Shown in pieces: positions 10,034 to 18,886 of a DNA stretch of 64,000 bases. The notes below the pieces were generated by a model that was not told where the DNA came from, ran no database searches, and was given only the letters and a program-made list of their open reading frames with translations. The DNA is from Pelagibacteraceae bacterium AG-430-E20 (GTDB taxonomy: Bacteria; Pseudomonadota; Alphaproteobacteria; Pelagibacterales; Pelagibacteraceae): contig QCOF01000003.1 of the NCBI GenBank assembly GCA_003209915.1, positions 129,001 to 193,000 of the forward strand, given 5' to 3'. The position numbers and the translations under genes are program-made. Every line of letters begins with the position of its first letter. The stretch's first letter is position 1.

Positions 10034-10495
10034 TTATTTTGGTTTAGAAATTACGGACTTATATATTTGCCCCTCTTCTTTTAACATTTTTATATAATCT
10101 TTATTTTTTTTGTGATCAAAACCTAATAGATGAAGGAAGCCATGAATAAATATTTTGATCACTTTCTCCTTAAAAAGTTTCGTATTTAATGATTTAGGTT
10201 TGTTTATAAAGTTATAACTAATTATTATATCTCCCAAATAAGTTTGTTTAGAAATTCTAACTTTTTTAGTAAATGGGAATGATAAAATATCTGTGGGCTT
10301 ATTTTTTTTTCTAAAAAGTTTATTTAACTTTTGAATATTCTTATTATTAGAGAGCAATAAAGTAAAACTTACTTTTTTATTTAAAAACTTATATTTTTTT
10401 GGAAAAGCATTACAGATTTTTTGAAAAAAAAGATCTTTATTTCTAAGCCTTTTTGACCAAGCCTTCTCTTCTGAGAAGACATTTATATTAATCAT
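10034..10495 (-). CDS. ybeY: Endoribonuclease YbeY (rRNA maturation)
   Basis: A zinc endoribonuclease for 16S rRNA 3'-end maturation and ribosome quality control. The 153-residue product carries the family zinc site, the three His of HGFLHLLGFDH (H-x3-H-x5-H) near residue 124. The motif DILSFPF is the upstream family block. Its start overlaps the phoH 3' end by 8 bases, and the phoH-ybeY-lnt order is widespread. The corC/tlyC gene that often sits between ybeY and lnt is absent. Confidence 0.95.
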   Translation of the reverse strand: MININVFSEEKAWSKRLRNKDLFFQKICNAFPKKYKFLNKKVSFTLLLSNNKNIQKLNKLFRKKNKPTDILSFPFTKKVRISKQTYLGDIIISYNFINKPKSLNTKLFKEKVIKIFIHGFLHLLGFDHKKNKDYIKMLKEEGQIYKSVISKPK

Positions 10496-11483
10496 TCTTT
10501 GAGTAAGCTTTTACAATTTTAGAAACCAGTGGATGCCTTACAACATCAGAGTGATCAAAATCAACAACCGATATCTCATTCAAGTGTCCTAATAATTGTT
10601 TTGAACGCACTAATCCTGACATACCTTTGTTTGGCAAATCTATTTGGGTAGGATCACCATTAACTACAATTTTAGAATTTTCTCCAATACGTGTCAAAAA
10701 CATTTTGATTTGTGTATCAGTAGCATTCTGGGCTTCATCCAAAATTGCAAATGAATTTTTCAGTGTTCGTCCTCTCATAAAAGCCAATGGAGCAATTTCT
10801 ATATCCCCTATTTCAATCATCCTTTGAATTTTTTCAAAATCAAAAAGATCATAAAGAGAGTCATATAAGGGCCTCAAATATGGATCTACTTTCTCTTTCA
10901 TATCTCCAGGTAAAAATCCCAAACGCTCACCTGCTTCAACCGCTGGTCTTGATAAAATAATTCTCTCAATTTTTTTCTCTAATAACATTGTCAATCCTAC
11001 AGCAACTGCTAAAAAGGTTTTTCCTGTCCCTGCAGGGCCAGCGGAAATTACAATATCACTCTGTCTCAGTGCTCTTACATAATCCTTTTGTTTTTCAGAT
11101 CTTGGAATTATAGATTTTTTTGGAGTTTTAATTATATCAGTAACATTGTTGTTTTTAACTTTTTCATTAATCATAAACTTATCCACTGAAGAAACTATAT
11201 CTTTGCTCTCGATGCTTCCATTGTTAATGAACTGATTAGCTAAAAACTGAATAGCATTTTTTAATAATTCGTTTTTTTCTGGATTTGATTTAATCAATAT
11301 TGAGTTTCCTCTGGAGTACAAACTGCAGTTTGTTACTTTCTCTAACTCCTGTAAATTTTTATTAAATTCACCTACAACACCCATCAATAAATCATTATCA
11401 TGAAATATGACACTTAAGGAATTGTTGTCTGAGTATACAAACTTCAAAGATGGATCGATATTTTTATTTGTTATGCTGCTCAA
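10488..11483 (-). CDS. phoH: PhoH-family ATPase (YbeZ)
   Basis: A P-loop ATPase of the PhoH/YbeZ family, functionally linked to YbeY and probably to RNA metabolism. The 331 residues have a small N-terminal RNA-binding-like region (1-80), then the ATPase with Walker A GPAGTGKT, the conserved ILSRPAVEAGERLGFLPGD block and Walker B DEAQNAT. It lies 3 bases after miaB and overlaps ybeY. The exact biochemical role of the family is not settled. Confidence 0.93.
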   Translation of the reverse strand: MSSITNKNIDPSLKFVYSDNNSLSVIFHDNDLLMGVVGEFNKNLQELEKVTNCSLYSRGNSILIKSNPEKNELLKNAIQFLANQFINNGSIESKDIVSSVDKFMINEKVKNNNVTDIIKTPKKSIIPRSEKQKDYVRALRQSDIVISAGPAGTGKTFLAVAVGLTMLLEKKIERIILSRPAVEAGERLGFLPGDMKEKVDPYLRPLYDSLYDLFDFEKIQRMIEIGDIEIAPLAFMRGRTLKNSFAILDEAQNATDTQIKMFLTRIGENSKIVVNGDPTQIDLPNKGMSGLVRSKQLLGHLNEISVVDFDHSDVVRHPLVSKIVKAYSKND

Positions 11484-11486
11484 TTA

Positions 11487-12815
11487 TTATGCTACCTTTT
11501 TATCCAAATCCTCAATAATTTCACCAAATAAGGTGGTTCTATTAAATTTATTAATTTTTACTGGAACAATTTTTCCAATATGTTTTTTACTACCATTGAA
11601 AACTACTGATGTCATATACTCAGATCTACCAAAAGTTTTGGTTTTGTCATCAGTTAAATTTTCAACCAAAACGTCGATTATTTTGTTTTTAAATAGTTTA
11701 TTTCTATTCATTTGATTTTCATACAATTTATTCTGGATCGTTTCTAATCTTTGTATTGAAGTTTTTTTGTCAGTAAGTTCTAAATCAAAAGCGACTGTTC
11801 CTGGTCTGGCACTAAAAATAAAAGAGTATGAATTAATAAAATTAACTGTTTCAATTAAACTTAATGTATTTTCAAAATCTTCCTCTTTTTCTCCTGGATA
11901 ACCAATGATGAAATCACTTGAAAATTCTATTTTGCTATTAATGTTTTTTAATTTTTCAAAAATGTGCAGATAGTCTTTAATAGTGTGCTTTCTATTCATA
12001 AGCTCTAAAATTTTATCAGATCCGCTTTGTACTGGAAGATGAACAAGCGGCATTAATTTTTGAGAATTTTTATAAATATCTATCAAATCTTCTGTCATAT
12101 CTTTTGGATGAGAGGTGGTATATCTAATTCTTTTAATATCTTCTATTTTTTCTATTTCCATAATCAAGTTGGACAATCTATTTTTACCGTCATTATATGC
12201 ATTAACATTTTGACCAAGGAGCACTATCTCTTTAGTCCCTTTTTCAGATAAGTATTTGGCCTCATCTATAATCTGTTGAAAAGGTCTTGAGTACTCAGGT
12301 CCTCTTGTGTATGGCACTACACAGAAATGACAAAATTTATCGCAGCCTTCTTGAATAGTTAAGAATGAAGATATTTTTCCAGCCTCATTTTTTATTTTAC
12401 TGAAATATTTAAATTTAGAAATAGCATCGAATTCTGTTTCTTCCATTTTTTTCTTTTTTTGAATGTAACTCAATATGGTATCATTAATTTTGTGATAAGA
12501 TTGAGGGCCAATTACTAAATCAATATAAGGCTCACGTTTTAACATTTCTTGATTTTCAGCTTGTGCAACACATCCTGCTATAATTACTAATGGTTTTTGT
12601 TTCGATCGGAAAATTTTTTTAACTCTACCTATTTCATGGTAAACTTTTTCTTTAGCTTTATCTCTTATGTGACAAGTGTTAAGAAGATAACAATTTGCAT
12701 CCGCATAATTGTCTGTTTTTTCGAAACCAATTTTTTTAACTGAGTCAAATATTCTATTAGAGTCGTACTCATTCATTTGACACCCAAATGTTTTAATAAA
12801 TATTTTTTGTGACAT
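11487..12815 (-). CDS. miaB: tRNA-2-methylthio-N6-dimethylallyladenosine synthase
   Basis: A radical-SAM methylthiotransferase that adds the 2-methylthio group to i6A37 of tRNAs reading U-starting codons. The 442 residues show the N-terminal UPF0004 domain (KTFGCQMNEYDSNR, binding an auxiliary iron-sulfur cluster), the radical-SAM CxxxCxxC within GCDKFCHFCVVPYTRG, the HLPVQSGSD block and a C-terminal TRAM domain (about 375-435). It follows fur by 4 bases in the minus-strand run. Confidence 0.97.
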   Translation of the reverse strand: MSQKIFIKTFGCQMNEYDSNRIFDSVKKIGFEKTDNYADANCYLLNTCHIRDKAKEKVYHEIGRVKKIFRSKQKPLVIIAGCVAQAENQEMLKREPYIDLVIGPQSYHKINDTILSYIQKKKKMEETEFDAISKFKYFSKIKNEAGKISSFLTIQEGCDKFCHFCVVPYTRGPEYSRPFQQIIDEAKYLSEKGTKEIVLLGQNVNAYNDGKNRLSNLIMEIEKIEDIKRIRYTTSHPKDMTEDLIDIYKNSQKLMPLVHLPVQSGSDKILELMNRKHTIKDYLHIFEKLKNINSKIEFSSDFIIGYPGEKEEDFENTLSLIETVNFINSYSFIFSARPGTVAFDLELTDKKTSIQRLETIQNKLYENQMNRNKLFKNKIIDVLVENLTDDKTKTFGRSEYMTSVVFNGSKKHIGKIVPVKINKFNRTTLFGEIIEDLDKKVA

Positions 12816-12819
12816 TTTA

Positions 12820-13230
12820 CTAGGATTTCTTCTTTATCCCATAAAGTTCTAATTTATGGTCTACTAAGGTATATCCATATTTTTCTGCAACTTTTTTTTG
12901 AAGTTTCTCAATTTCTTCATCCACAAACTCTATAATCTCTCCAGACTTTACATCGATTAAATGATCGTGATGTCCCTCATTTAACTCTTCATATCTTGCT
13001 TTTCCACCTTTAAACTCGTGCTTTGTTAAAATTCCAGACTCCTCAAATAATTTCACTGTTCTATAAACTGTTGCGATGCTAATTTTTGAGTCTATTTTAG
13101 AAACTCTATTATATAATTCATCAACATCTGGATGATCTGAAGATTCAGACATCACTTGAGCAATTATTCTTCTTTGATCGGTTAATTTAACCCCTTTAGA
13201 AAAACATTTTTGTTCAATTGTTTCTGACAT
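12820..13230 (-). CDS. fur: Fur-family metalloregulator (Fur/Mur type)
   Basis: A metal-dependent repressor with an N-terminal winged helix (1-83) and a C-terminal dimerisation domain. Residue numbering matches E. coli Fur: His33, the HHDH block at 87-90 and His125 are kept. The two Cys of the structural zinc site (93 and 96 in E. coli) are Asp and Ser, as in many alphaproteobacterial Fur/Mur proteins. It is not an Irr, since it lacks the HHH haem motif. Whether it senses iron or manganese cannot be read from sequence. It sits between miaB and tsaB; a rimI gene expected between tsaB and fur is missing. Confidence 0.92.
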   Translation of the reverse strand: MSETIEQKCFSKGVKLTDQRRIIAQVMSESSDHPDVDELYNRVSKIDSKISIATVYRTVKLFEESGILTKHEFKGGKARYEELNEGHHDHLIDVKSGEIIEFVDEEIEKLQKKVAEKYGYTLVDHKLELYGIKKKS

Positions 13231-13239
13231 AGTCCAATT

Positions 13240-13626
13240 CTAACTTAAATAAATAGGTTTAATCAAATTTTTTTTAATTTTAAATTTGTCACACAAATTA
13301 GGTATATCTTCGTACTTTACATCTTTTTGGTCTTTGAAATCTTCAAGACTATAGCAATAATAATCTACATTTCTTGCAATATTAATTGCTTTTACTATTG
13401 ATAAGGAATTTCTTATGCCCGCAAAGCTACCTGGGCCCCTGTTAACATAAATTTTTTGAATATCCTCTAATTTCAGATTAATCGAATTTAAAAAATCTTT
13501 GAGTATTAAAGTTAATTTCTCGTAATTAATTTTAGTATTCTCTTTAGTAATATTATAAATATCATCTTTAGTGATGATCATTAAAAATATTTTTTCATTT
13601 GCAATATCCATTATCAGCTTATTCAT
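13240..13626 (-). CDS. tsaB: TsaB-like protein, compact (t6A tRNA modification)
   Basis: Resembles the N-terminal half of TsaB, the partner of TsaD in making t6A37 in tRNA. The family hallmark GPGSFAGIR is at residues 64-72 and the N terminus (KLIMDIANEKIFLMI) fits the first ASKHA strand. It is only 128 residues against about 220-230 in E. coli, yet ends in KPIYLS, resembling the usual TsaB C-terminal P-x-YLR. This suggests internal loss of most of the second subdomain rather than simple truncation. The start is fixed by the first strand and overlaps the 5' end of the divergent deacetylase by 56 bases. Confidence 0.8.
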   Translation of the reverse strand: MNKLIMDIANEKIFLMIITKDDIYNITKENTKINYEKLTLILKDFLNSINLKLEDIQKIYVNRGPGSFAGIRNSLSIVKAINIARNVDYYCYSLEDFKDQKDVKYEDIPNLCDKFKIKKNLIKPIYLS

Positions 13627-14636
13627 AATTGTTCTGTTTTCTAATATCAGTTCTAAAGCAGATCAAAATAATATCAAATACTATTCTAAGGATGAAGGAA
13701 TTCTGTCGATTATGTATCATCGATTTAATGAGTCTGAATATCCATCAACAAATATTCAAATGGATATTTTCAAAGAACATATTCAGATAATTAAAAAATC
13801 AAACTTTAACTTTCACAATCCCAATAAGTTTAAAGAACAATTTAGCACTATAAGATTAAAAAAAGAAATACTCATTACTATTGATGATGGATTTCAGTCC
13901 TTTTACTCTGAAGCATGGCCATACCTTAAAAAAAATAAAATTCCTTTTATCTTATTTGTGTCAACTGAACCAGTGGGTAAAAATGGATATATGACCTGGG
14001 ATCAAATTAGAGAAATTGAAAAAGAGTCTTTTGCTTTAATTGGACACCACTCACATAGTCATGATTATCTCATTGATGAAACCAATGATAAATTTATATT
14101 AGATATTGAAAAGGCAAATAAGATTTTTTTTAAGAGAACTTGGCTATGTTCCAGATTTATTTTCTTATCCATTTGGTGAATATTCTAAATTGATGAGAGA
14201 TTATATTTCTAAAAATTTTGAATTTGCTTTTGGTCAACACTCTGGGGTTATTGATCTAAACAAAGATAAATTTGAATTGCCTAGATTTCCAATTAATGAA
14301 AAATATGGTGAATTAAAAAGATTTAGTTCAATCGTAAATTATTTTCCATTGGAATATAAAAAATTATTACCTCTAGAAAAACAATTAACAAAATCTACAA
14401 ATCCCCCTAAGTTTATGGTCGAGTTTTTTGAAGAACAAAAACATTTAAATAACATTAATTGTTATTCAAATGAGGCAAACAAATGGGAAAAATCAAATAC
14501 CATCCTTTCAGGTACTGTATTGTCAATTGAATTTAGAGCACCATTTGAACCTAGAAGAGGAAGGGTAAATTGTTCTCTTAATGATAACGGCAAGTGGAGA
14601 TGGTTTGGAGTTCAATTTCCAATTAAAACAAATTAA
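13571..14636 (+). pseudogene. Polysaccharide deacetylase (NodB fold), frameshifted at T8 tract
   Basis: Two overlapping frames (13571-14179 and 14106-14636) make one deacetylase. The first has a signal peptide or anchor (about residues 4-28), the metal-site start TIDDG (103-107) and HHSHSH (159-164). The second continues with LGYVPDLFSYPFGEYS, the next NodB motif, and about 150 more residues. The switch falls in a run of eight T at 14124-14131; removing one T gives an intact protein of about 354 residues. This may be a homopolymer sequencing error, a true pseudogene or slippage. An intact enzyme would deacetylate an extracytoplasmic glycan. It is tail-to-tail with a Bax-like glucosaminidase. 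Confidence 0.8.
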
Positions 14637-15706
14637 ATTAAACTTTCTAAATCCTTACTAGATGGTAGCAATCGTGCTTCATCAAAATCTTTTAAATTAT
14701 TCTGTTTTATTATTTTCTGAAGTACCTCTATGTATTCAGTTCCTGTTTCTGCATACTTATCAAGATGATTTGATAAAATAAAACTATCCAATGGTTTATT
14801 TCTATTTCTTAGCTTTGTTCGTGCTTTCCTTAAGTTCTTATAAGATGAGTGAGTATTAAGATTTCTTAAATAAGCCCTAACTGAAAGCTGTAAACTGTGA
14901 AATTTCATCACTTTATGCTCTTCACCTTTTTCGGCATTTTTAGGCTTCAATCCTTCACCAGACCATGTCCACTGTCCAAATAAAGCATTGCCTTTTAAAG
15001 CAAATCTTGAAGTTCCCCATCCTGTTTCTTTGGCTGCTTGTGCTATTGCTAATGAAACTGGAATTTCATCCATCCTAATTTTTAAAGTTGAAAGATCATT
15101 TTCTCTTACGCCATATTGTTTATATTTTTTTTCTAACCACTTCTTTTCAATATCTGTATTACTATTTTTACCTAAAATATTAAAAAGTCTTTTTCTATCT
15201 ATTCTGATTTTATTATTTTCTTTAACAACTAAAGGTAAAACAATTTTAATAAACATTTCTTTTCTTTTTTTTATATTGCCTATGCTTTTAATTTCATTAG
15301 GAAGTAAACCAATATCAATGGGTTTAACTAACTTTGTATCTCTTACTTCTTGCAAGTCATATTTTACTTCCTTAAATAGAGCATTAATCTCTGAGGTGGT
15401 GTATCTTACAAGATTTATTTCTGAATTATTTTCTTCTAAAATGTCATAGAGAAGATCTATTTCATCACTCTGCATCCATGTATCGTTTTCTTCAAATGTT
15501 TTACCCTTGTTCAAGGTTTTATTTAAAATATTTTTAGAATTATTAGTGAATTCTTTATTATCAAAATTTTTATCTGCAAAATTTATTAAAATTGGAGCAG
15601 TATAAAAAAACGATGTAACCGCTAAAGCACTTAGAGAAAATCTTGTGAAGGTATTCAAGATTTTATTTTTTACTCTTTTGTGGCTTATTTTTATCTTCGT
15701 ATTCAT
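14633..15706 (-). CDS. Bax-like glucosaminidase, membrane anchored
   Basis: A likely peptidoglycan N-acetylglucosaminidase (GH73, FlgJ/Bax type). The N terminus is basic, followed by a hydrophobic segment (about 22-43) that acts as signal or anchor. The C-terminal domain (about 205-335) has the catalytic helix IAQAAKETGWGTSRF, with Glu227 as probable acid, and the ALFGQWTW and YAETGTEYIEVL blocks typical of Bax proteins. The 357 residues are near E. coli Bax-family length with an extra charged middle. It ends 4 bases inside the convergent deacetylase and starts 3 bases after nfu. Confidence 0.87.
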   Translation of the reverse strand: MNTKIKISHKRVKNKILNTFTRFSLSALAVTSFFYTAPILINFADKNFDNKEFTNNSKNILNKTLNKGKTFEENDTWMQSDEIDLLYDILEENNSEINLVRYTTSEINALFKEVKYDLQEVRDTKLVKPIDIGLLPNEIKSIGNIKKRKEMFIKIVLPLVVKENNKIRIDRKRLFNILGKNSNTDIEKKWLEKKYKQYGVRENDLSTLKIRMDEIPVSLAIAQAAKETGWGTSRFALKGNALFGQWTWSGEGLKPKNAEKGEEHKVMKFHSLQLSVRAYLRNLNTHSSYKNLRKARTKLRNRNKPLDSFILSNHLDKYAETGTEYIEVLQKIIKQNNLKDFDEARLLPSSKDLESLI

Positions 15707-15709
15707 GAT

Positions 15710-16249
15710 TTAAATAGCAATTACCTCTTTAACTTCGGGTAAATAATGACACAATAGATTTTGAACTCCCTGTTTCAAAGTCATTGTAGAACTAGGGCAC
15801 CCTGAGCAACTACCTTGTAATTGTACTTTAACAATACCATCTTTGTATTCTTTAAACTTAATATCTCCACCGTCTCTAGCAACAGCTGGTCTTATTTTTT
15901 GATCTAAGATTTTTACTATTTTTTGCTCGATTTCATCAAGGTCAGAATCTTCTTCTTTTATATTTTCATCAATAACAAATTCTTTTCCATCAGAATAAAA
16001 GTCATTAATAAAAGAGGTCACAATATGTTTTATTTCATCCCATTTAATTTGTTCACTTTTATTGACTGATATAAAGTCTTTTCCCAAAAAAACACCCTCA
16101 ACTCCATTTACAGATAAAATGTTTTTAACTAATTCATTATTAATTTGATCTTTATTAGTTATTTCATAGGGACCACTGTTTGAAACATTCTTCCCAGGAA
16201 GAAATTTCAATGAATTTGGATTTGGCGTTACTTCAGTCTGTACAAACAT
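15710..16249 (-). CDS. nfu: NifU-family Fe-S scaffold/carrier (Nfu)
   Basis: An iron-sulfur cluster carrier. The Nfu N-terminal domain (1-88, opening with QTEVTPNPNSLKFLPGK) is joined to the NifU C-terminal domain (about 105-175). The cluster-binding CxxC lies in GSCSGCPSS (Cys148 and Cys151). The 179-residue length is normal for the alphaproteobacterial and mitochondrial type. It likely serves MiaB and other Fe-S enzymes. It lies between trpS and the Bax-like gene; in other alphaproteobacteria trpS-nfu-tsaB are close together. Confidence 0.95.
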   Translation of the reverse strand: MFVQTEVTPNPNSLKFLPGKNVSNSGPYEITNKDQINNELVKNILSVNGVEGVFLGKDFISVNKSEQIKWDEIKHIVTSFINDFYSDGKEFVIDENIKEEDSDLDEIEQKIVKILDQKIRPAVARDGGDIKFKEYKDGIVKVQLQGSCSGCPSSTMTLKQGVQNLLCHYLPEVKEVIAI

Positions 16250-16301
16250 AAATTACATATAGTTTATATTTTGGAAATTAAAACTTGATATTAATTATTT
16301 G

Positions 16302-17303
16302 TTAAAAACCTACAGTTTCTTTTATATTTTTAATCTTTTTTGACGCAATTTTATTAGCCTTTTCAACTCCATCTAGAAGGATAGAATCAAGGTATGATTG
16401 GTCTTGAAGTAATTTTTTTATCTCCTCAGATATTGGCATAATTTTATTAACTAATAATTCAGATAGCTCTTGTTTAAACTCAGAAAAATTCTTGCCAGCA
16501 AATTTTTCTATGGAAGTTTCTAAAGTTGAATTACTCAAGCTAGCAAAAATTCCTAAAAGATTTTGAGCCTCTAGCCTCCCCTCAAGCTCTTTAATATCTT
16601 TTGGCATTGGTAAGGTATCTGTTTTAGCTTTTTTAATTTTATTGATTATTTGATCTTTATCATCTGTTAAGTTTATTCTGCTTAAATCCGATAACTCGGA
16701 TTTACTCATTTTTTTTGATCCATCCTTTAAACTCATAATCCTAGAAAATTCTTTTTGAATTAAAGGCTCAGGAACTTTTAAAAAATCCTCTATACCAAAA
16801 TCATTATTAAATTTTTGAGCTATATCTCTGCACAACTCAAGATGTTGCTTTTGATCTTCTCCCACAGGAACATGGGTAGCATCATATAATAAGATATCAG
16901 CTGCCATAAGAACAGGATAAGAATATAATCCAATGCTAGCTTTTTCCTTATCCTTTCCAGCTTTTTCTTTAAATTGCGTCATTCTATTTAACCAGCCCAT
17001 ACGAGCCACACAACTTAAAATCCAAGCACCCTCAGAATGAGCTGCAACACCTGATTGATTAAAAATTATACTTTTTTTTGTGTCAATTCCACTTGCAATA
17101 AATGTTGCTACAGTTTCTCTAATATTTTTTTTTAATTCTTTTGGATCTTGTTTGACTGTTATAGCATGTAAATCTACCACACAAAAAATACATTCATTTG
17201 CTTTGTCATTATTTAATTCAACAAAATTCTTTATTGCTCCTAAATAATTGCCAAGATGAAGATTGCCTGTAGGTTGCACACCAGAAAATATTTTTTTACC
17301 CAT
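16302..17303 (-). CDS. trpS: Tryptophanyl-tRNA synthetase
   Basis: A class I synthetase that charges tRNA-Trp. The 333 residues carry the HIGH-like segment [11 protein letters not shown], the DLHAITV strand, the [10 protein letters not shown] block and the KMSKS loop (KKMSKSELS). Length is normal for bacteria. The start is 4 bases after murJ, so the two are likely co-transcribed. Confidence 0.98.
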   Translation of the reverse strand: MGKKIFSGVQPTGNLHLGNYLGAIKNFVELNNDKANECIFCVVDLHAITVKQDPKELKKNIRETVATFIASGIDTKKSIIFNQSGVAAHSEGAWILSCVARMGWLNRMTQFKEKAGKDKEKASIGLYSYPVLMAADILLYDATHVPVGEDQKQHLELCRDIAQKFNNDFGIEDFLKVPEPLIQKEFSRIMSLKDGSKKMSKSELSDLSRINLTDDKDQIINKIKKAKTDTLPMPKDIKELEGRLEAQNLLGIFASLSNSTLETSIEKFAGKNFSEFKQELSELLVNKIMPISEEIKKLLQDQSYLDSILLDGVEKANKIASKKIKNIKETVGF

Positions 17304-17307
17304 GAAA

Positions 17308-18837
17308 TTAATACTTTAGTTGAATATCACTTATTTTAAAAGCTTTGATGAAATATGAAATAATAAGGTAAGAAGCTAGGCCCAATAATGCTGATAATAT
17401 TAAATATAGAGATTTATATGTTTTCTCAAATGCAAGTTGGTCTTGAAATAGGTTTAATAAAAATTGAAAAATAAAACCCATTAAAATTGAAGCAATAAGT
17501 ATTTTAAAAAACTTTATTATAAATATTTGATTGAATGAAAAAAAATTTCCATTTTTCAAAAAGATAAATAACAATATACCATTGAACCAAGATGATATTG
17601 TTGTTGCAATAGGGATTATTATAAATCCAATTTCATTAAAATAATAAACACTTATTAGGATATTCAAAATTACAGATATTAGAGAGATATAAAAAGGTGT
17701 TTTGGTATTATGGTTAGCAAAAAAGAAGCTAGAAAACACTTTGATTAAAGCAAATGCAGGTAAACCTAATGCGAAATAATATAAAGCTAGACTTGAGTTT
17801 AAAACTGAATTTTTATCAAATGATCCATAACCAAAAAGTGCTGAGATTATTTGTTCAGAACCAAGGATTAATGCAATAGATGCTGGTAAACTCAAAAATA
17901 AACTTAGCTCCAACGCTTTGTTTTGAATTAACAAAATCTTATCCTTTTTTTTAGATTGAACGTGTTTTGATAATTGAGGGAGAACTACTATTCCAATTGC
18001 AATTCCAGCTATTGCTAAATTAATTTGATATATTCTATCTGCATAATATAGGTAAGAAACTGCACTTGTTTGAAATGAAGCGATAATGGTTCCAACTAAT
18101 ATATTTATTTGGGTAACACCTGAAGAAAAAATACTTGGTAATAATTTTTTAAAAAAAATCTTAACTTTTTTAGATATTTTAATTTCAAAACTAATTTTAA
18201 GTGAGTAGTGTTTTCTTACAAATTTATACAAAAATAACAATTGTAAAAATCCAGCTAAAGAAACACCATAAGATAAATAATATACCATGCTGTCACCTAT
18301 GGAGTTTGAGAATAATAGAACTAAAACTAGAACGATATTTAATATTATTGGTGCCCCTGATGCAGCTGCAAATTTATTATGTGAATTTAAAATTGCTGCA
18401 AAAAAAGATGCTAAACAAATAAATAATAGGAATGGAAAAGTGATACGGGTCAGATTTATTGCTATTTCCATTTTTTTAATGTCCTCTACAAAACCAGGCG
18501 CAATAAGAGATACAAATACAGGCATAAATAATTGAACAAACAATGTTATTAACAACAAACTTAAAAACAAAAGATTAAAGATATTATTTGCAAATTTGTT
18601 GGATTGCTTTTTTCCCTTAACCATTTCTGCTGCATAGCTTGGAACGAAAGCGGCATTAAAAGTTCCCTCTGAAAATAATCTTCTAAATGTGTTTGGAATT
18701 CTAAATGCCACAAAAAAAGCATCGGCTAACAAACCTGTTCCTAAAAATATTGCAATTAAAATATCTCTTAAATATCCAAGTAATCTGCTTATGATCGTAT
18801 AAAAACCGAATGTGCCTGTTGACTTAAGTAAGTTCAT
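17308..18837 (-). CDS. murJ: Lipid II flippase MurJ
   Basis: An integral membrane protein of the MOP superfamily that flips lipid II for peptidoglycan synthesis. The 509 residues are hydrophobic throughout with about 13-14 membrane segments. Family motifs include the N-terminal [47 protein letters not shown], and a central [15 protein letters not shown] segment. It is the first gene of the minus-strand run and is divergent from maeB across 49 bases. Confidence 0.97.
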   Translation of the reverse strand: MNLLKSTGTFGFYTIISRLLGYLRDILIAIFLGTGLLADAFFVAFRIPNTFRRLFSEGTFNAAFVPSYAAEMVKGKKQSNKFANNIFNLLFLSLLLITLFVQLFMPVFVSLIAPGFVEDIKKMEIAINLTRITFPFLLFICLASFFAAILNSHNKFAAASGAPIILNIVLVLVLLFSNSIGDSMVYYLSYGVSLAGFLQLLFLYKFVRKHYSLKISFEIKISKKVKIFFKKLLPSIFSSGVTQINILVGTIIASFQTSAVSYLYYADRIYQINLAIAGIAIGIVVLPQLSKHVQSKKKDKILLIQNKALELSLFLSLPASIALILGSEQIISALFGYGSFDKNSVLNSSLALYYFALGLPAFALIKVFSSFFFANHNTKTPFYISLISVILNILISVYYFNEIGFIIIPIATTISSWFNGILLFIFLKNGNFFSFNQIFIIKFFKILIASILMGFIFQFLLNLFQDQLAFEKTYKSLYLILSALLGLASYLIISYFIKAFKISDIQLKY

Positions 18838-18886
18838 AAATCATATTAGTCCTAAATTTATCCTAATTGTACACAATTTATAACAA

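Noticed and set aside
14988..15449. A 153-codon plus-strand frame inside the Bax-like gene
   Set aside because: Antisense to a supported gene, hydrophobic only because the sense strand is Lys/Asn-rich; no family match.
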